Assembly: GCF_004342985.1 (NCBI RefSeq)
Contig: NZ_SMBO01000015.1
Span: 1-56,830 of the forward strand
DNA from: Novosphingobium sp. PhB57
GTDB lineage: Bacteria; Pseudomonadota; Alphaproteobacteria; Sphingomonadales; Sphingomonadaceae
Direction of reading: 5' to 3'
DNA length: 56,830 nucleotides
Shown here piece by piece: positions 49,940 to 56,830 of the stretch. The stretch's first letter is position 1, and each line of letters starts with the position of its first letter. Under the pieces are notes generated by a model, which did no database searches, was not told the DNA's origin, and saw nothing but the letters and a program-made list of their open reading frames with translations. A program made the position numbers and the translations under genes.

Positions 49940-50685
49940 GCGTGGGAACCGTGCACGGCGTCGGACTGGGCCCCGGTGCGCAGGACCTGCTGAGTGTTCG
50001 CGCCGACCGATTGGTGCGCGGAGCCAGGCATGTCGCCTACTTCCGCAAGGCCGGCCGGCCCGGTCAGGCCCGGCGGATCGTCGAGGGCATGCTCCGCGCC
50101 GATGTTGTCGAGCATGCGATGGAATATCCGGTGACCACGGAGATTCCGTTGGGAGACCCGCGCTACAACGCCTGCCTTTCCCGCTTCTACGCAAGCTGGA
50201 CCGAGCAACTGGCGAAGCTTGTCCGCGAGGGCGAGGATGTCGTGGTGCTCTGTGAGGGCGACCCCTTCTTCTACGGCTCGTTCATGCACCTCTATACCCG
50301 CCTGGCCGAAGCAGGGGGCCATGCAGGGCCGGCACCGGTGCCGGTCGCCGTCGTGCCGGGGATCACCGGAATGTCGGGCGCCTGGACGGCATGCGGCGCG
50401 CCGATGACCTGGGGCGACGATGTCCTCACCATCCTTACCGCCACGCTACCGGAGGCAGATTTGGCGCGGCGCATTCGCGATACCGACGCGCTCGTAGTCA
50501 TGAAGATCGGCCGCAACCTGGCCAAGCTGCGCCGCGCCGTCATCGCTGCCGGGCGCGAGGGGGAGGCCTGGCTTGTGGAGCATGCCGCGATGGCCGAGCA
50601 GCGGGTGACGCCGCTCGCCGAGGCGGAAGCCGTGACGCCCTACTTCTCGATACTGCTGATCCACGGACAGGGGCGCCGGCCATGA
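49936..50685 (+). CDS. cobI: Precorrin-2 C20-methyltransferase
   Basis: The product is 249 aa and a member of the tetrapyrrole methylase family. VHGVGLGPGAQDLLSVRADR is the N-terminal GxGPG, VVLCEGDPFFYGSFMHLYTR the GDP(x)FYG motif and VAVVPGITGMSGAW the PGI(T/S) loop of SAM binding. It methylates C20 of precorrin-2, the entry step of the corrin path here. It overlaps cobH and cobJ by four bases each (ATGA). Confidence 0.95.
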   Translation: MSVGTVHGVGLGPGAQDLLSVRADRLVRGARHVAYFRKAGRPGQARRIVEGMLRADVVEHAMEYPVTTEIPLGDPRYNACLSRFYASWTEQLAKLVREGEDVVVLCEGDPFFYGSFMHLYTRLAEAGGHAGPAPVPVAVVPGITGMSGAWTACGAPMTWGDDVLTILTATLPEADLARRIRDTDALVVMKIGRNLAKLRRAVIAAGREGEAWLVEHAAMAEQRVTPLAEAEAVTPYFSILLIHGQGRRP

Positions 50686-51431
50686 GCGGCTGGCTGGCCA
50701 TCGCCGGGCTGGGGCCGGGCGACGAGGCGCTCGTCACGCCCGAGGCCTCTGCGGCCCTGGATGCCGCCACCGACGTGATCGGCTACGGCCCTTATGTCGC
50801 CCGTGTGGCGCCGCGCGCGGGCCTGCGCTTCCATGCCAGCGACAACCGCGTCGAATTGGAGCGCGCTGCCCATGCGCTTTCGCTCGCGGCCGAGGGGCGG
50901 CGCGTGGTGGTGGTCTCCTCCGGGGATCCGGGCGTCTTCGCCATGGCGGCGGCGGTGTTCGAGGCCTGGGAGCAGGGCCCCGCCGACTGGCGCGAACTCG
51001 ATATCCGGGTCTTGCCGGGCATCACCGCCATGCTGGCGGCGAGCGCGCGGGCGGGCGCGCCGCTGGGCCATGACTTCTGCGCCATCAACCTTTCCGATAA
51101 TCTCAAGCCCTGGGCACTCATTGAGCGCCGATTGCGGCTGGCGGCGGAAGCGGACTTCGCCATGGCCTTCTACAACCCGCGCTCGAAGGCGCGGCCGGAA
51201 GGTTTCGCGCGCGTCCTTGAGATCCTGCGCGAGGCTTGCGGGCCAGAGCGCCCGATCCTTTTCGCCCGCGCCGTCTCCACGCCCGAGGAAGTCCTGACCT
51301 TCGTGCCGCTGGCCGAGGCGCGGGCGGAGATGGCGGACATGCGCACCATGGTCATCGTCGGATCGAGCCGCACCCGGCTGGTGGCGCGAGACCGGGGCCC
51401 GGTGCTCTACACGCCGCGGTGGGCGGAATGA
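50682..51431 (+). CDS. cobJ: Precorrin-3B C17-methyltransferase
   Basis: The product is 249 aa: LAIAGLGPGDEALVTPEASA, VIGYGPYVARV, VVVVSSGDPGVFAMAAAVFE and IRVLPGITAMLAASARAGAP. FAMAFYNPRSKARPEGF is the CobJ/CbiH region. It methylates C17 with ring contraction. Its end overlaps the convergent cobK end by 25 bases (51407-51431). Confidence 0.95.
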   Translation: MSGWLAIAGLGPGDEALVTPEASAALDAATDVIGYGPYVARVAPRAGLRFHASDNRVELERAAHALSLAAEGRRVVVVSSGDPGVFAMAAAVFEAWEQGPADWRELDIRVLPGITAMLAASARAGAPLGHDFCAINLSDNLKPWALIERRLRLAAEADFAMAFYNPRSKARPEGFARVLEILREACGPERPILFARAVSTPEEVLTFVPLAEARAEMADMRTMVIVGSSRTRLVARDRGPVLYTPRWAE

Positions 51432-52156
51432 GCGAGCCAGTCCAGCACTTGCTCCACCCGTTCCAGCGCGCGGCGGGGCGGGATCGCGGGGCGGTCTATC
51501 ATCGTCACGGCAAGCCCCAGCTCCCGCGCGGCATCGAGCTTGGCCGACGCGCCGGAGCCGCCCGCGTTCTTGCAGACCAGCAGGTCGATCCGGTGCGCAC
51601 GCAGCAAGTCCGTGTCGCGCTCCGGCGTGAAGGGTCCGCGGTCGATCACGAGGTCGTGATGCGGCAGGGACGGCGCTTCGGTGGGTGCATCCACGAAGCG
51701 CAGCAGATAGCGGTGCTGGGGCTGGGCCGCGAAAGCCTCGACGTGCATCCGGCCGAGCGCCAGCATCACCCGGCGCGGCGGACCCTCCAGGCTGGCGACG
51801 GCGGCGGCAAGGTCTGGGACCCGGTGCCAGCGATCCCCGCCGCGCGGTGCCCAGGGCGCCCGCGTCAGCGCCGCCAGCGCAATGCCGGCGGCCTTGGCAG
51901 CGACAATGGCATGAGCGCTCATCGTGGCCGCGAAGGGATGGGTAGCGTCGACCAGATGGGTGACGGCGGTTTCGCGCAGATAGCGCTCCAGCCCGGCAAT
52001 GCCGCCGAAGCCGCCCACGCGGACCGGCACCGGCTGGCTTCGCGGGCTGGCCACCCGTCCGGCATAGCTCAGCACGGCTTCGATCTCGCGCTCGGCCAAT
52101 GCCGCGGCTAGGGCGCTCGCCTCGGTGGTGCCGCCCAGAATGAGGACGCGGGTCAT
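51407..52156 (-). CDS. cobK: Precorrin-6A reductase
   Basis: The product is 249 aa. TRVLILGGTTEASALAAALA is the N-terminal Rossmann loop. THLVDATHPFAATMSAHAIV and LLVCKNAGGSGASAKLDAAR are the conserved CobK/CbiJ motifs, the latter for NADPH. It reduces precorrin-6A to 6B. It is on the strand opposite to all other cob genes. Its start codon at 52154-52156 shares CATG with the cobL start, and its tail overlaps cobJ. Its own promoter must lie in the cobL coding region. Confidence 0.95.
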   Translation of the reverse strand: MTRVLILGGTTEASALAAALAEREIEAVLSYAGRVASPRSQPVPVRVGGFGGIAGLERYLRETAVTHLVDATHPFAATMSAHAIVAAKAAGIALAALTRAPWAPRGGDRWHRVPDLAAAVASLEGPPRRVMLALGRMHVEAFAAQPQHRYLLRFVDAPTEAPSLPHHDLVIDRGPFTPERDTDLLRAHRIDLLVCKNAGGSGASAKLDAARELGLAVTMIDRPAIPPRRALERVEQVLDWLAHSAHRGV

Positions 52157-53360
52157 GTCTGAAGCTCCCCAAAAGCCATGGCTGACGATCGTCGGTATCG
52201 GCGAGGACGGTCTGTCCGGCCTCGGCGAGGCGGCGCGCGCCGCCCTTGCGGCGGCCGAAGTGGTGACCGGCGCCGCCCGCCACCTCGGCCTGCTGGCGGG
52301 GCTTAGTGCGGAATGTCGGACATGGCCAGTGCCGTTCGAGAGCGGGCTGGCCGCGCTGCTGGCGCTGCGGGGGCGGCAGGTGGTCATGCTGGCTTCCGGC
52401 GATCCGTTCTGGTTCGGCGCGGGTTCGGTGGTGACACGGGCGCTCGACTGCTGGGAATGGACCGCGCACCCGGTGCCCTCGACTTTCGCCCTCGCGGCCT
52501 CGCGGCTGGGCTGGCCGGTCGAGGCGACACCGTGTCTGGGGCTCCACGCGGCGCCGCTGTCGCGGTTGCGTCCGCACCTTGCGCCGGGGCAGCGGGCCTT
52601 GGTGCTGCTGCGTGAGGGGGCGGCTGCCGCGGAACTGGCCGATTATCTCGCGGCGGAAGGGTTCGGGGCATCGCAGCTCACGGTGCTCGAAGCGCTGGGC
52701 GGCCCGCGCGAACGGATCCGGCAGGCGGCGGCCGAGGGCTTCGATCTGACCGACGTGGCTCATCCCGTCGCCGTGGGCGTGCTCTGTGCGGGGGAAGGCC
52801 GCGTCCTGCCCCGGACGTCCGGACGCGGCGATGACTGGTTCGCGAACGACGGGCAGATCAGCAAGCGCCCGCTGCGCGCCCTGGCGCTCTCGGCGCTCGC
52901 GCCCCGGCCCGGCGAGATGCTTTGGGACATCGGCACGGGATCGGGCTCGATCGCGATAGAATGGCTGCTCACTCACCGCGACATGCGGGCCGTGGGCTTC
53001 GAGGTCGATCGCGAGCGCGCGGCGCGGGCGCGGGGCAATGCCCTGGCGCTGGGCGTCGATCATCTGCGCGTGGTGGAAGGACGCGCCCCTGAGGTGCTGG
53101 AAAACCAGCCCCTGCCGGATGCCGTCTTCGTGGGCGGCGGGCTGGGGACGCCCCTGCTGGAGCGGCTCTGCGGTCTCCCCGCTGGCACCCGGCTGGTGGC
53201 CCATGCCGTCACGCTGGAAAGCGAGGCTCTGCTGGCCAGGGTCCATGGCGAGGTGGGCGGCACGCTGCTGCGCATCGAACTGGCGCAGGCCGCGCCGCTG
53301 GGCACGCGGCGCGGCTGGAAAGCCCACTATCCCGTCGTACAATGGAGCGTGACCTTGTGA
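52155..53360 (+). CDS. cobL: Precorrin-6B C5,15-methyltransferase (decarboxylating)
   Basis: The product is 401 aa, a CbiE-CbiT fusion. Residues 1-200 are the CbiE methylase (LTIVGIGEDGLSGLGEAARA; VVMLASGDPFWFGAGSV). Residues about 210-401 are the CbiT class I methylase (ISKRPLRALALSALAPRPGE; LWDIGTGSGSIAIEWLL). It methylates C5 and C15 and removes the C12 acetate carboxyl. The ATG at 52155 shares CATG with the antisense cobK start. Upstream frames run back into cobK antisense. Confidence 0.95.
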   Translation: MSEAPQKPWLTIVGIGEDGLSGLGEAARAALAAAEVVTGAARHLGLLAGLSAECRTWPVPFESGLAALLALRGRQVVMLASGDPFWFGAGSVVTRALDCWEWTAHPVPSTFALAASRLGWPVEATPCLGLHAAPLSRLRPHLAPGQRALVLLREGAAAAELADYLAAEGFGASQLTVLEALGGPRERIRQAAAEGFDLTDVAHPVAVGVLCAGEGRVLPRTSGRGDDWFANDGQISKRPLRALALSALAPRPGEMLWDIGTGSGSIAIEWLLTHRDMRAVGFEVDRERAARARGNALALGVDHLRVVEGRAPEVLENQPLPDAVFVGGGLGTPLLERLCGLPAGTRLVAHAVTLESEALLARVHGEVGGTLLRIELAQAAPLGTRRGWKAHYPVVQWSVTL

Positions 53361-53722
53361 TCGTGGCCGGCTTCGGATTTCGCGCAGGCGCATCCCTCTC
53401 CTCCTTGCGTGACGCTCTGGCGCGGGCCTGTGCGGATGGCGCCGAACCGGACGTTCTGACCGCGCCTGCCGACAAGATCGCGCCGCTGCGCTTGCTTGCT
53501 CAGGAGCGACAGGTTCCGGCAGTCCCCGTCGCTGGCGAAGCGCTGGAAGCGGCGGCGACGGTGACTCTGTCCGCCGCCAGCCTTGCCGCTCGCCGTACCG
53601 GCAGCGTTGCCGAAGCCTCGGCCCTGGCGGCGGCCGGTCCCGGCGCCCGGTTGCTGACGGCCCGCCATATCTCGTCCGATCGCATGGCCACTTGCGCCAT
53701 GGCCCAGGGAGCCAGTTCATGA
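53357..53722 (+). CDS. cobE: CobE/CbiG C-terminal domain protein
   Basis: The product is 121 aa, matching the small CobE proteins equal to the C-terminal domain of CbiG: VAGFGFRAGASLSSLRDALA, TAPADKIAPLRLLAQERQV and ARLLTARHISSDRMATCAMA. In the CbiG family this part opens the lactone ring; its role in the aerobic path is not settled. The GTG at 53357 shares GTGA with the cobL stop; ATG 53342 is possible. It overlaps cobM in ATGA. Confidence 0.85.
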   Translation: MIVAGFGFRAGASLSSLRDALARACADGAEPDVLTAPADKIAPLRLLAQERQVPAVPVAGEALEAAATVTLSAASLAARRTGSVAEASALAAAGPGARLLTARHISSDRMATCAMAQGASS

Positions 53723-54528
53723 CCGTACACTTCATCGGCGCCGGTCCGGGCGCGCCAGACCTGCTGACCTTGCGCGGCCGCGACCTGATCGCGTCGAGCC
53801 CGGTGTGCCTCTATGCGGGCTCGCTGGTGCCCGCTGCCGTGCTGGAGCATTGCCCGCCCGGCGCGCGGATCGTGAACACCGCGTCCCTGGATCTCGACGC
53901 GATCCTCGCGGAGATCGCGCAGGCCCATGCCGAGGGCCATGACGTGGCCCGTCTCCATTCCGGCGACCCCTCGATCTGGTCCGCCATGGGCGAGCAGATC
54001 CGCCGCCTTCGCGCGCTGCGCATCCCCATCAGCGTGACGCCGGGCGTACCGGCCTTCGCCGCCGCTGCGGCGGCGCTGGAGACCGAGTTGACGGTGCCGC
54101 GTCTGGCGCAGTCGCTGGTGCTGACGCGGACACCGGGCCGGGCCAGCGCGATGCCGGAGCGCGAAAGCCTTTCCGCCTTCGCCGCGACCGGCAGCACTCT
54201 GGCGATCCACCTTTCGATCCACAACCTTGCCGCGGTGGTCGCGGATCTCGTGCCACACTACGGCGCGGATTGCCCGGTGGCGGTGGTCTGGCGGGCGAGC
54301 TGGCCGGACGAGAAAGTCGTGCGGGCGCGGCTGGACGGTGTGGAGCAAGCCGTGGCGGGAACGATGGAGCGCACCGCCCTCATCCTGGTGGGACGGGCTC
54401 TGGACGTGGAAGAGGGCGTGGCGGCGGAAAGCAGCCTCTATGCCCCCGACTACGATCGCCGCTTCCGGCCGCAATCGGCGCAATCGCCTTTCGCTTCCTC
54501 GGGCTTGGCCGGGGAGCTGGAGCCATGA
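53719..54528 (+). CDS. cobM: Precorrin-4 C11-methyltransferase
   Basis: The product is 269 aa, normal for CobM/CbiF. VHFIGAGPGAPDLLTLRGRD, VCLYAGSLVP and VARLHSGDPSIWSAMGEQIR give the SGDPS motif. ISVTPGVPAFAAAAAALETE and LTVPRLAQSLVLTRTPGRAS are the CobM substrate region. It methylates C11. It overlaps cobE and cobF by four bases each. Confidence 0.95.
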   Translation: MTVHFIGAGPGAPDLLTLRGRDLIASSPVCLYAGSLVPAAVLEHCPPGARIVNTASLDLDAILAEIAQAHAEGHDVARLHSGDPSIWSAMGEQIRRLRALRIPISVTPGVPAFAAAAAALETELTVPRLAQSLVLTRTPGRASAMPERESLSAFAATGSTLAIHLSIHNLAAVVADLVPHYGADCPVAVVWRASWPDEKVVRARLDGVEQAVAGTMERTALILVGRALDVEEGVAAESSLYAPDYDRRFRPQSAQSPFASSGLAGELEP

Positions 54529-55295
54529 CCGGCACGGTGGATCTTCACCTGATCGGCATCGGCACCGGCAACACGGACCACCTGACGCTTGCGGCCATCC
54601 GCGCGATGAACGGGGCGGACCTGATCCTGCTGCCCCGCAAGGGCGAGGCGAAGTCCGATCTGCTCGATCTGCGCCGGTCGATCTGCGACAGCGTGCTGAC
54701 GGAAGAGACGCGGGTCGTGGAGTTCGATCTCCCCGTCCGTTCGGAAAACCCGCCCTACCTCGAAGCCGTGGATGCCTGGCACGCCGCGATTGCCGAGGTC
54801 TGGGCGAGTCAGATCGACCGGCACCTGCCGGAAGGCGGCACGCTGGCGCTGCTGGTCTGGGGCGACCCCTCGCTATACGACAGCACCCTTCGGATCGCGG
54901 AGCGGCTGCAGCGCGGGGGGCGGGCGCTGAGGGTTCATGTCGTGCCGGGCATCACCAGCATCCAGGTCCTCACGGCGGCTCACGGCATTGCGCTGAACGG
55001 TCTGGGAGCGCCCGTGACGATCACGACGGGACGGCGCCTGCGCGACGGCGGATGGCCAGCCGACGCGGAAACCCTGGTGGTCATGCTCGACGGCACTTGC
55101 GCCTTCGCCGCGCTGCCGCCGGAGGGCCTGTCGATCTGGTGGGGCGCTTACCTCGGCATGCCGCAACAATGCCTGATCGCGGGCGACCTAACGCAAATCG
55201 GCCCGCAGATCGTGCGTCGCCGTGCCGCGCTTCGTGCGGAGCATGGCTGGATCATGGATGTCTACTTGCTGCGAAAGTCCGGTTCAGACGCCTAG
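54525..55295 (+). CDS. cobF: Precorrin-6A synthase (deacetylating)
   Basis: The product is 256 aa: VDLHLIGIGTGNTDHLTLAA, ADLILLPRKGEAKSDLLDLR, LALLVWGDPSLYDSTLRIAE and VHVVPGITSIQVLTAAHGIA. The LPRKGEAKxDL segment is specific to CobF. It methylates C1 with loss of acetate and is found only in the aerobic pathway. It is the last gene of the operon, and its ATG overlaps the cobM stop. Confidence 0.95.
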   Translation: MTGTVDLHLIGIGTGNTDHLTLAAIRAMNGADLILLPRKGEAKSDLLDLRRSICDSVLTEETRVVEFDLPVRSENPPYLEAVDAWHAAIAEVWASQIDRHLPEGGTLALLVWGDPSLYDSTLRIAERLQRGGRALRVHVVPGITSIQVLTAAHGIALNGLGAPVTITTGRRLRDGGWPADAETLVVMLDGTCAFAALPPEGLSIWWGAYLGMPQQCLIAGDLTQIGPQIVRRRAALRAEHGWIMDVYLLRKSGSDA

Positions 55296-55332
55296 CCCGG
55301 AAGAAGCTGCCCCTTGCCCGAACTCGTCGGCT

Positions 55333-55371
55333 TGCATATGAACCATTTATGATTCGTATATGTTTCATATG
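55333..55371 (+). promoter_or_regulatory. Promoter and inverted repeat of the ParD-like/map operon
   Basis: TTGCAT (55333-55338) and TATATG (55357-55362) are 18 bases apart. CATATGAA (55335-55342) and TTCATATG (55364-55371) form a perfect inverted repeat around them. The AT-rich site stands out in GC-rich DNA and suits autorepression by the ribbon-helix-helix-like first gene. Confidence 0.5.
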
Positions 55372-55386
55372 ATAAAGGTCGGTTGC

Positions 55387-55605
55387 ATGGGTATCGTCAA
55401 TATCGAGGATGAGCTGCACGACCAGCTCCGCAAGGCCAGCAAGGCGTCCTATCGTTCGATCAACGCGCAGGCGGCTTTCTGGATCAGGATCGGCATGCTC
55501 TGCGAGTTGAGCCCCCAGCTCACGTTCCAGCAGATCGTCATTCGCGAACTCAGGGAGGCGGGGGTCGACCCTGACGATCTGGCCTGCGGAGCGCGCGTGC
55601 CATGA
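55387..55605 (+). CDS. ParD-like antitoxin family protein
   Basis: The product is 72 aa from ATG 55387; ATG 55369 is possible. MGIVNIEDELHDQLRKASKA is followed by SYRSINAQAAFWIRIGMLCE and a C-terminal LREAGVDP, matching the ParD_like family. No toxin gene is present; the stop overlaps the map start in ATGA. ParD-like/map pairs are common in proteobacteria, and a regulatory role on map is the likely use. Confidence 0.75.
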   Translation: MGIVNIEDELHDQLRKASKASYRSINAQAAFWIRIGMLCELSPQLTFQQIVIRELREAGVDPDDLACGARVP

Positions 55606-56402
55606 TCAAGACGCCCGACGAAATCGAACTCATGGCCGAATCCGGCCGTCTTCTGGCATCGGTGTTCACGTTCCTAGATGGACAGCCGCTCGCCGGGCGG
55701 ACGACGATGGAGATCAACGACCTGGTGGAGGACATGATCGTCCACCAACTGGCGGCGCGGCCCGCCAGCAAGGGGCAGTACGGCTATGGCTATGTGCTGA
55801 ACTGCTCCCGCAACGATGTCGTGTGCCACGGGGTCCCTTCTGAAACCGAGACGTTGCGGGCGGGAGATATCGTCAATTTCGACATCACCCTCGAAAAGAA
55901 CGGCTTCATTGCCGATTCCAGCAAGACTTATGCCGTCGGCGAGATCGCGCCTGCGGCCGCGCGTCTGGTGAAGACGACATATGAGGCCATGTGGAAAGGC
56001 ATCCAGGCGGTTCGGCCCGGTGCGCGGCTGGGCGATGTCGGCCACGCCATCGAACATCACGCCAAGAAAGCCGGCTATTCGATCGTACGGGAATATTGCG
56101 GACACGGCATCGGCCGGGAAATGCACGAGAAGCCCGAAGTGCTCCATTTCGGCCGGCCGGGTACCGGCGTGAGACTGGAAGAAGGCATGGTCTTCACGAT
56201 CGAGCCGATGCTGAACCAGGGACGGCGCCTGGTCCGCACAGAGGATGACGGTTGGACGGTGGTGACGGTGGACGGCAAGCTGTCCGCCCAGTTCGAGCAC
56301 ACGGTGGCAGTCACCCGGAATGGCGTGCGCGTCCTCACCCTGCGGCCCGAGGAGAGGCTTCCGTCGCGCGGGAAGACCGCCTTGCGCCCGGCCCGGGCAT
56401 AA
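55602..56402 (+). CDS. map: Type I methionine aminopeptidase
   Basis: The product is 266 aa. VNFDITLEKNGFIADSSKTY holds the two metal Asp residues, EYCGHGIGREMHEKPEVLHF the His and substrate His, FTIEPMLNQ and AQFEHTVAV the two Glu ligands; NDVVCHGVPS is the conserved substrate loop. It removes N-terminal Met from new proteins. A basic tail of about 20 residues (RLPSRGKTALRP) extends the common end. It is coupled to the ParD-like gene by a four-base overlap. Confidence 0.93.
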   Translation: MIKTPDEIELMAESGRLLASVFTFLDGQPLAGRTTMEINDLVEDMIVHQLAARPASKGQYGYGYVLNCSRNDVVCHGVPSETETLRAGDIVNFDITLEKNGFIADSSKTYAVGEIAPAAARLVKTTYEAMWKGIQAVRPGARLGDVGHAIEHHAKKAGYSIVREYCGHGIGREMHEKPEVLHFGRPGTGVRLEEGMVFTIEPMLNQGRRLVRTEDDGWTVVTVDGKLSAQFEHTVAVTRNGVRVLTLRPEERLPSRGKTALRPARA

Positions 56403-56549
56403 TCGCGATGACCTAGGTTAATTTCGGCGGATCGGCGGCAACTCCCCTTCGCGGGCGGGGTTATCGGGCACAGACACCGAGCATGCAGGTATGCCGAAGC
56501 GGCGGCCTGCGAGAGCATCGGTGCCATCTCATCCCAGCGAGGATAGCCC

Positions 56550-56830
56550 ATGGCCAAGACCCCCACGAAAGCTTCCGCGAAGCGTGCACCTGCCCAGAAG
56601 AGCCCGTCGAAGACGCCATCGAAGAAGGCCCCATCCGACGTCACCGCCGCCGATATCGGCGGCGAAACGCCCGCCAAGGCCGACCCGGTTCCGGCTGACG
56701 CCGCGATCTCCCATAGCTACGCCGAGACGCAAGGATCCGGCGGAGAAACCCGCCAGAGCGCCGGGGAGGGCGTTGCGGCGCTGACGACCCAGCAGGGCGT
56801 GCCGGTTTCGGACGACCAGAACAGCCTGAA
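56550..56830 (+). CDS. katE: Catalase, N-terminal part (cut by window edge)
   Basis: ATG 56550 follows GAGGA at about 6-8 bases. The first 40 residues are rich in Lys, Ala, Pro and Ser (KASAKRAPAQKSPSKTPSKK), a histone H1-like tail. Residues about 78-93 read ALTTQQGVPVSDDQNSL, the conserved entry to clade II (HPII-type) large catalases, which continues into the heme domain outside the window. The call rests on this segment only. It decomposes hydrogen peroxide. The 147 bases before it hold no other feature. Confidence 0.75.
   Translation, partial: MAKTPTKASAKRAPAQKSPSKTPSKKAPSDVTAADIGGETPAKADPVPADAAISHSYAETQGSGGETRQSAGEGVAALTTQQGVPVSDDQNSL

Noticed and set aside
50640..53735. A 1031-aa minus-strand frame across the cob operon
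   Set aside because: It is out of frame with cobK and antisense to cobJ, cobL and cobE. Its composition is Arg/Pro/Gly-rich, with no domain.
1..56830. CRISPR arrays, tRNA and rRNA genes
   Set aside because: No regularly spaced repeats, no tRNA cloverleaf/CCA pattern and no rRNA core sequence was noticed on either strand.

Overview
The window is high-GC DNA from an aerobic alphaproteobacterium, most likely a sphingomonad (Novosphingobium/Sphingobium type). This is inferred from the protein styles, the aerobic (CobG-type) cobalamin pathway, the glgPBCAX-style glycogen cluster, the ParD-like/map pair and the dense use of ATGA/GTGA gene overlaps. No rRNA, tRNA or CRISPR array was found.

Layout. 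(1) 1-4.3 kb is decayed, mobile-element-marked DNA: an IS256-family transposase end, a 5'-truncated GH43 gene, a TetR regulator and quinone-oxidoreductase pair sharing a 14-base operator in inverted orientation, a frameshifted SDR gene and a small ORF of unknown function. (2) 4.3-21.7 kb is a defence and integration island. It holds two paralogous nucleotidyltransferase-HEPN fusions at its two ends, a 681-aa tyrosine recombinase-like protein, an Mrr-type nuclease between two IS5-family scars, and a PD-(D/E)XK-like protein divergent from an HNH endonuclease. It also holds a four-gene minus-strand restriction-modification operon: C5-cytosine methylase, McrB-type GTPase, LlaJI/McrC-like nuclease and N6-adenine methylase. 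At the right end lies an operon of two overlapping tyrosine recombinases plus a small HTH protein. Imperfect direct repeats near 5.2 and 21.6 kb may be the element ends. (3) 21.7-29.1 kb is chromosomal backbone: MscS channel, MetC-like lyase, a Pro/Ala-rich membrane protein, QueF, a GNAT-nitrilase fusion and an exported deoxyribosyltransferase-like protein. (4) 29.1-40.3 kb is glycogen and maltodextrin metabolism: an alpha-glucosidase divergent from glgP-glgB-glgC-glgA-glgX. (5) 40.2-41.4 kb is a scar of exopolysaccharide genes (glycosyltransferase and sugar-transferase remnants) abutting the end of glgX. (6) 41.4-47.6 kb carries a GGDEF-EAL protein, a GAF protein with a receiver fragment, a GST, a Tat-exported glycerophosphodiesterase and a DUF899 protein. 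(7) 47.7-55.3 kb is a cobalamin riboswitch followed by cobG-H-I-J-L-E-M-F, with cobK on the opposite strand inside the operon. (8) 55.3 kb to the end holds a ParD-like protein with map, and the start of a catalase gene.

How the parts fit. The glycogen genes cover synthesis (GlgC, GlgA, GlgB), breakdown (GlgP, GlgX) and oligosaccharide trimming (alpha-glucosidase). The cob genes convert precorrin-2 towards hydrogenobyrinate under B12 feedback. The most novel material is the defence island: a LlaJI/BsuMI-like McrBC restriction system that appears to pair cytosine and adenine methylation, next to an undescribed HNH/PD-(D/E)XK pair and two single-gene MNT-HEPN fusions.
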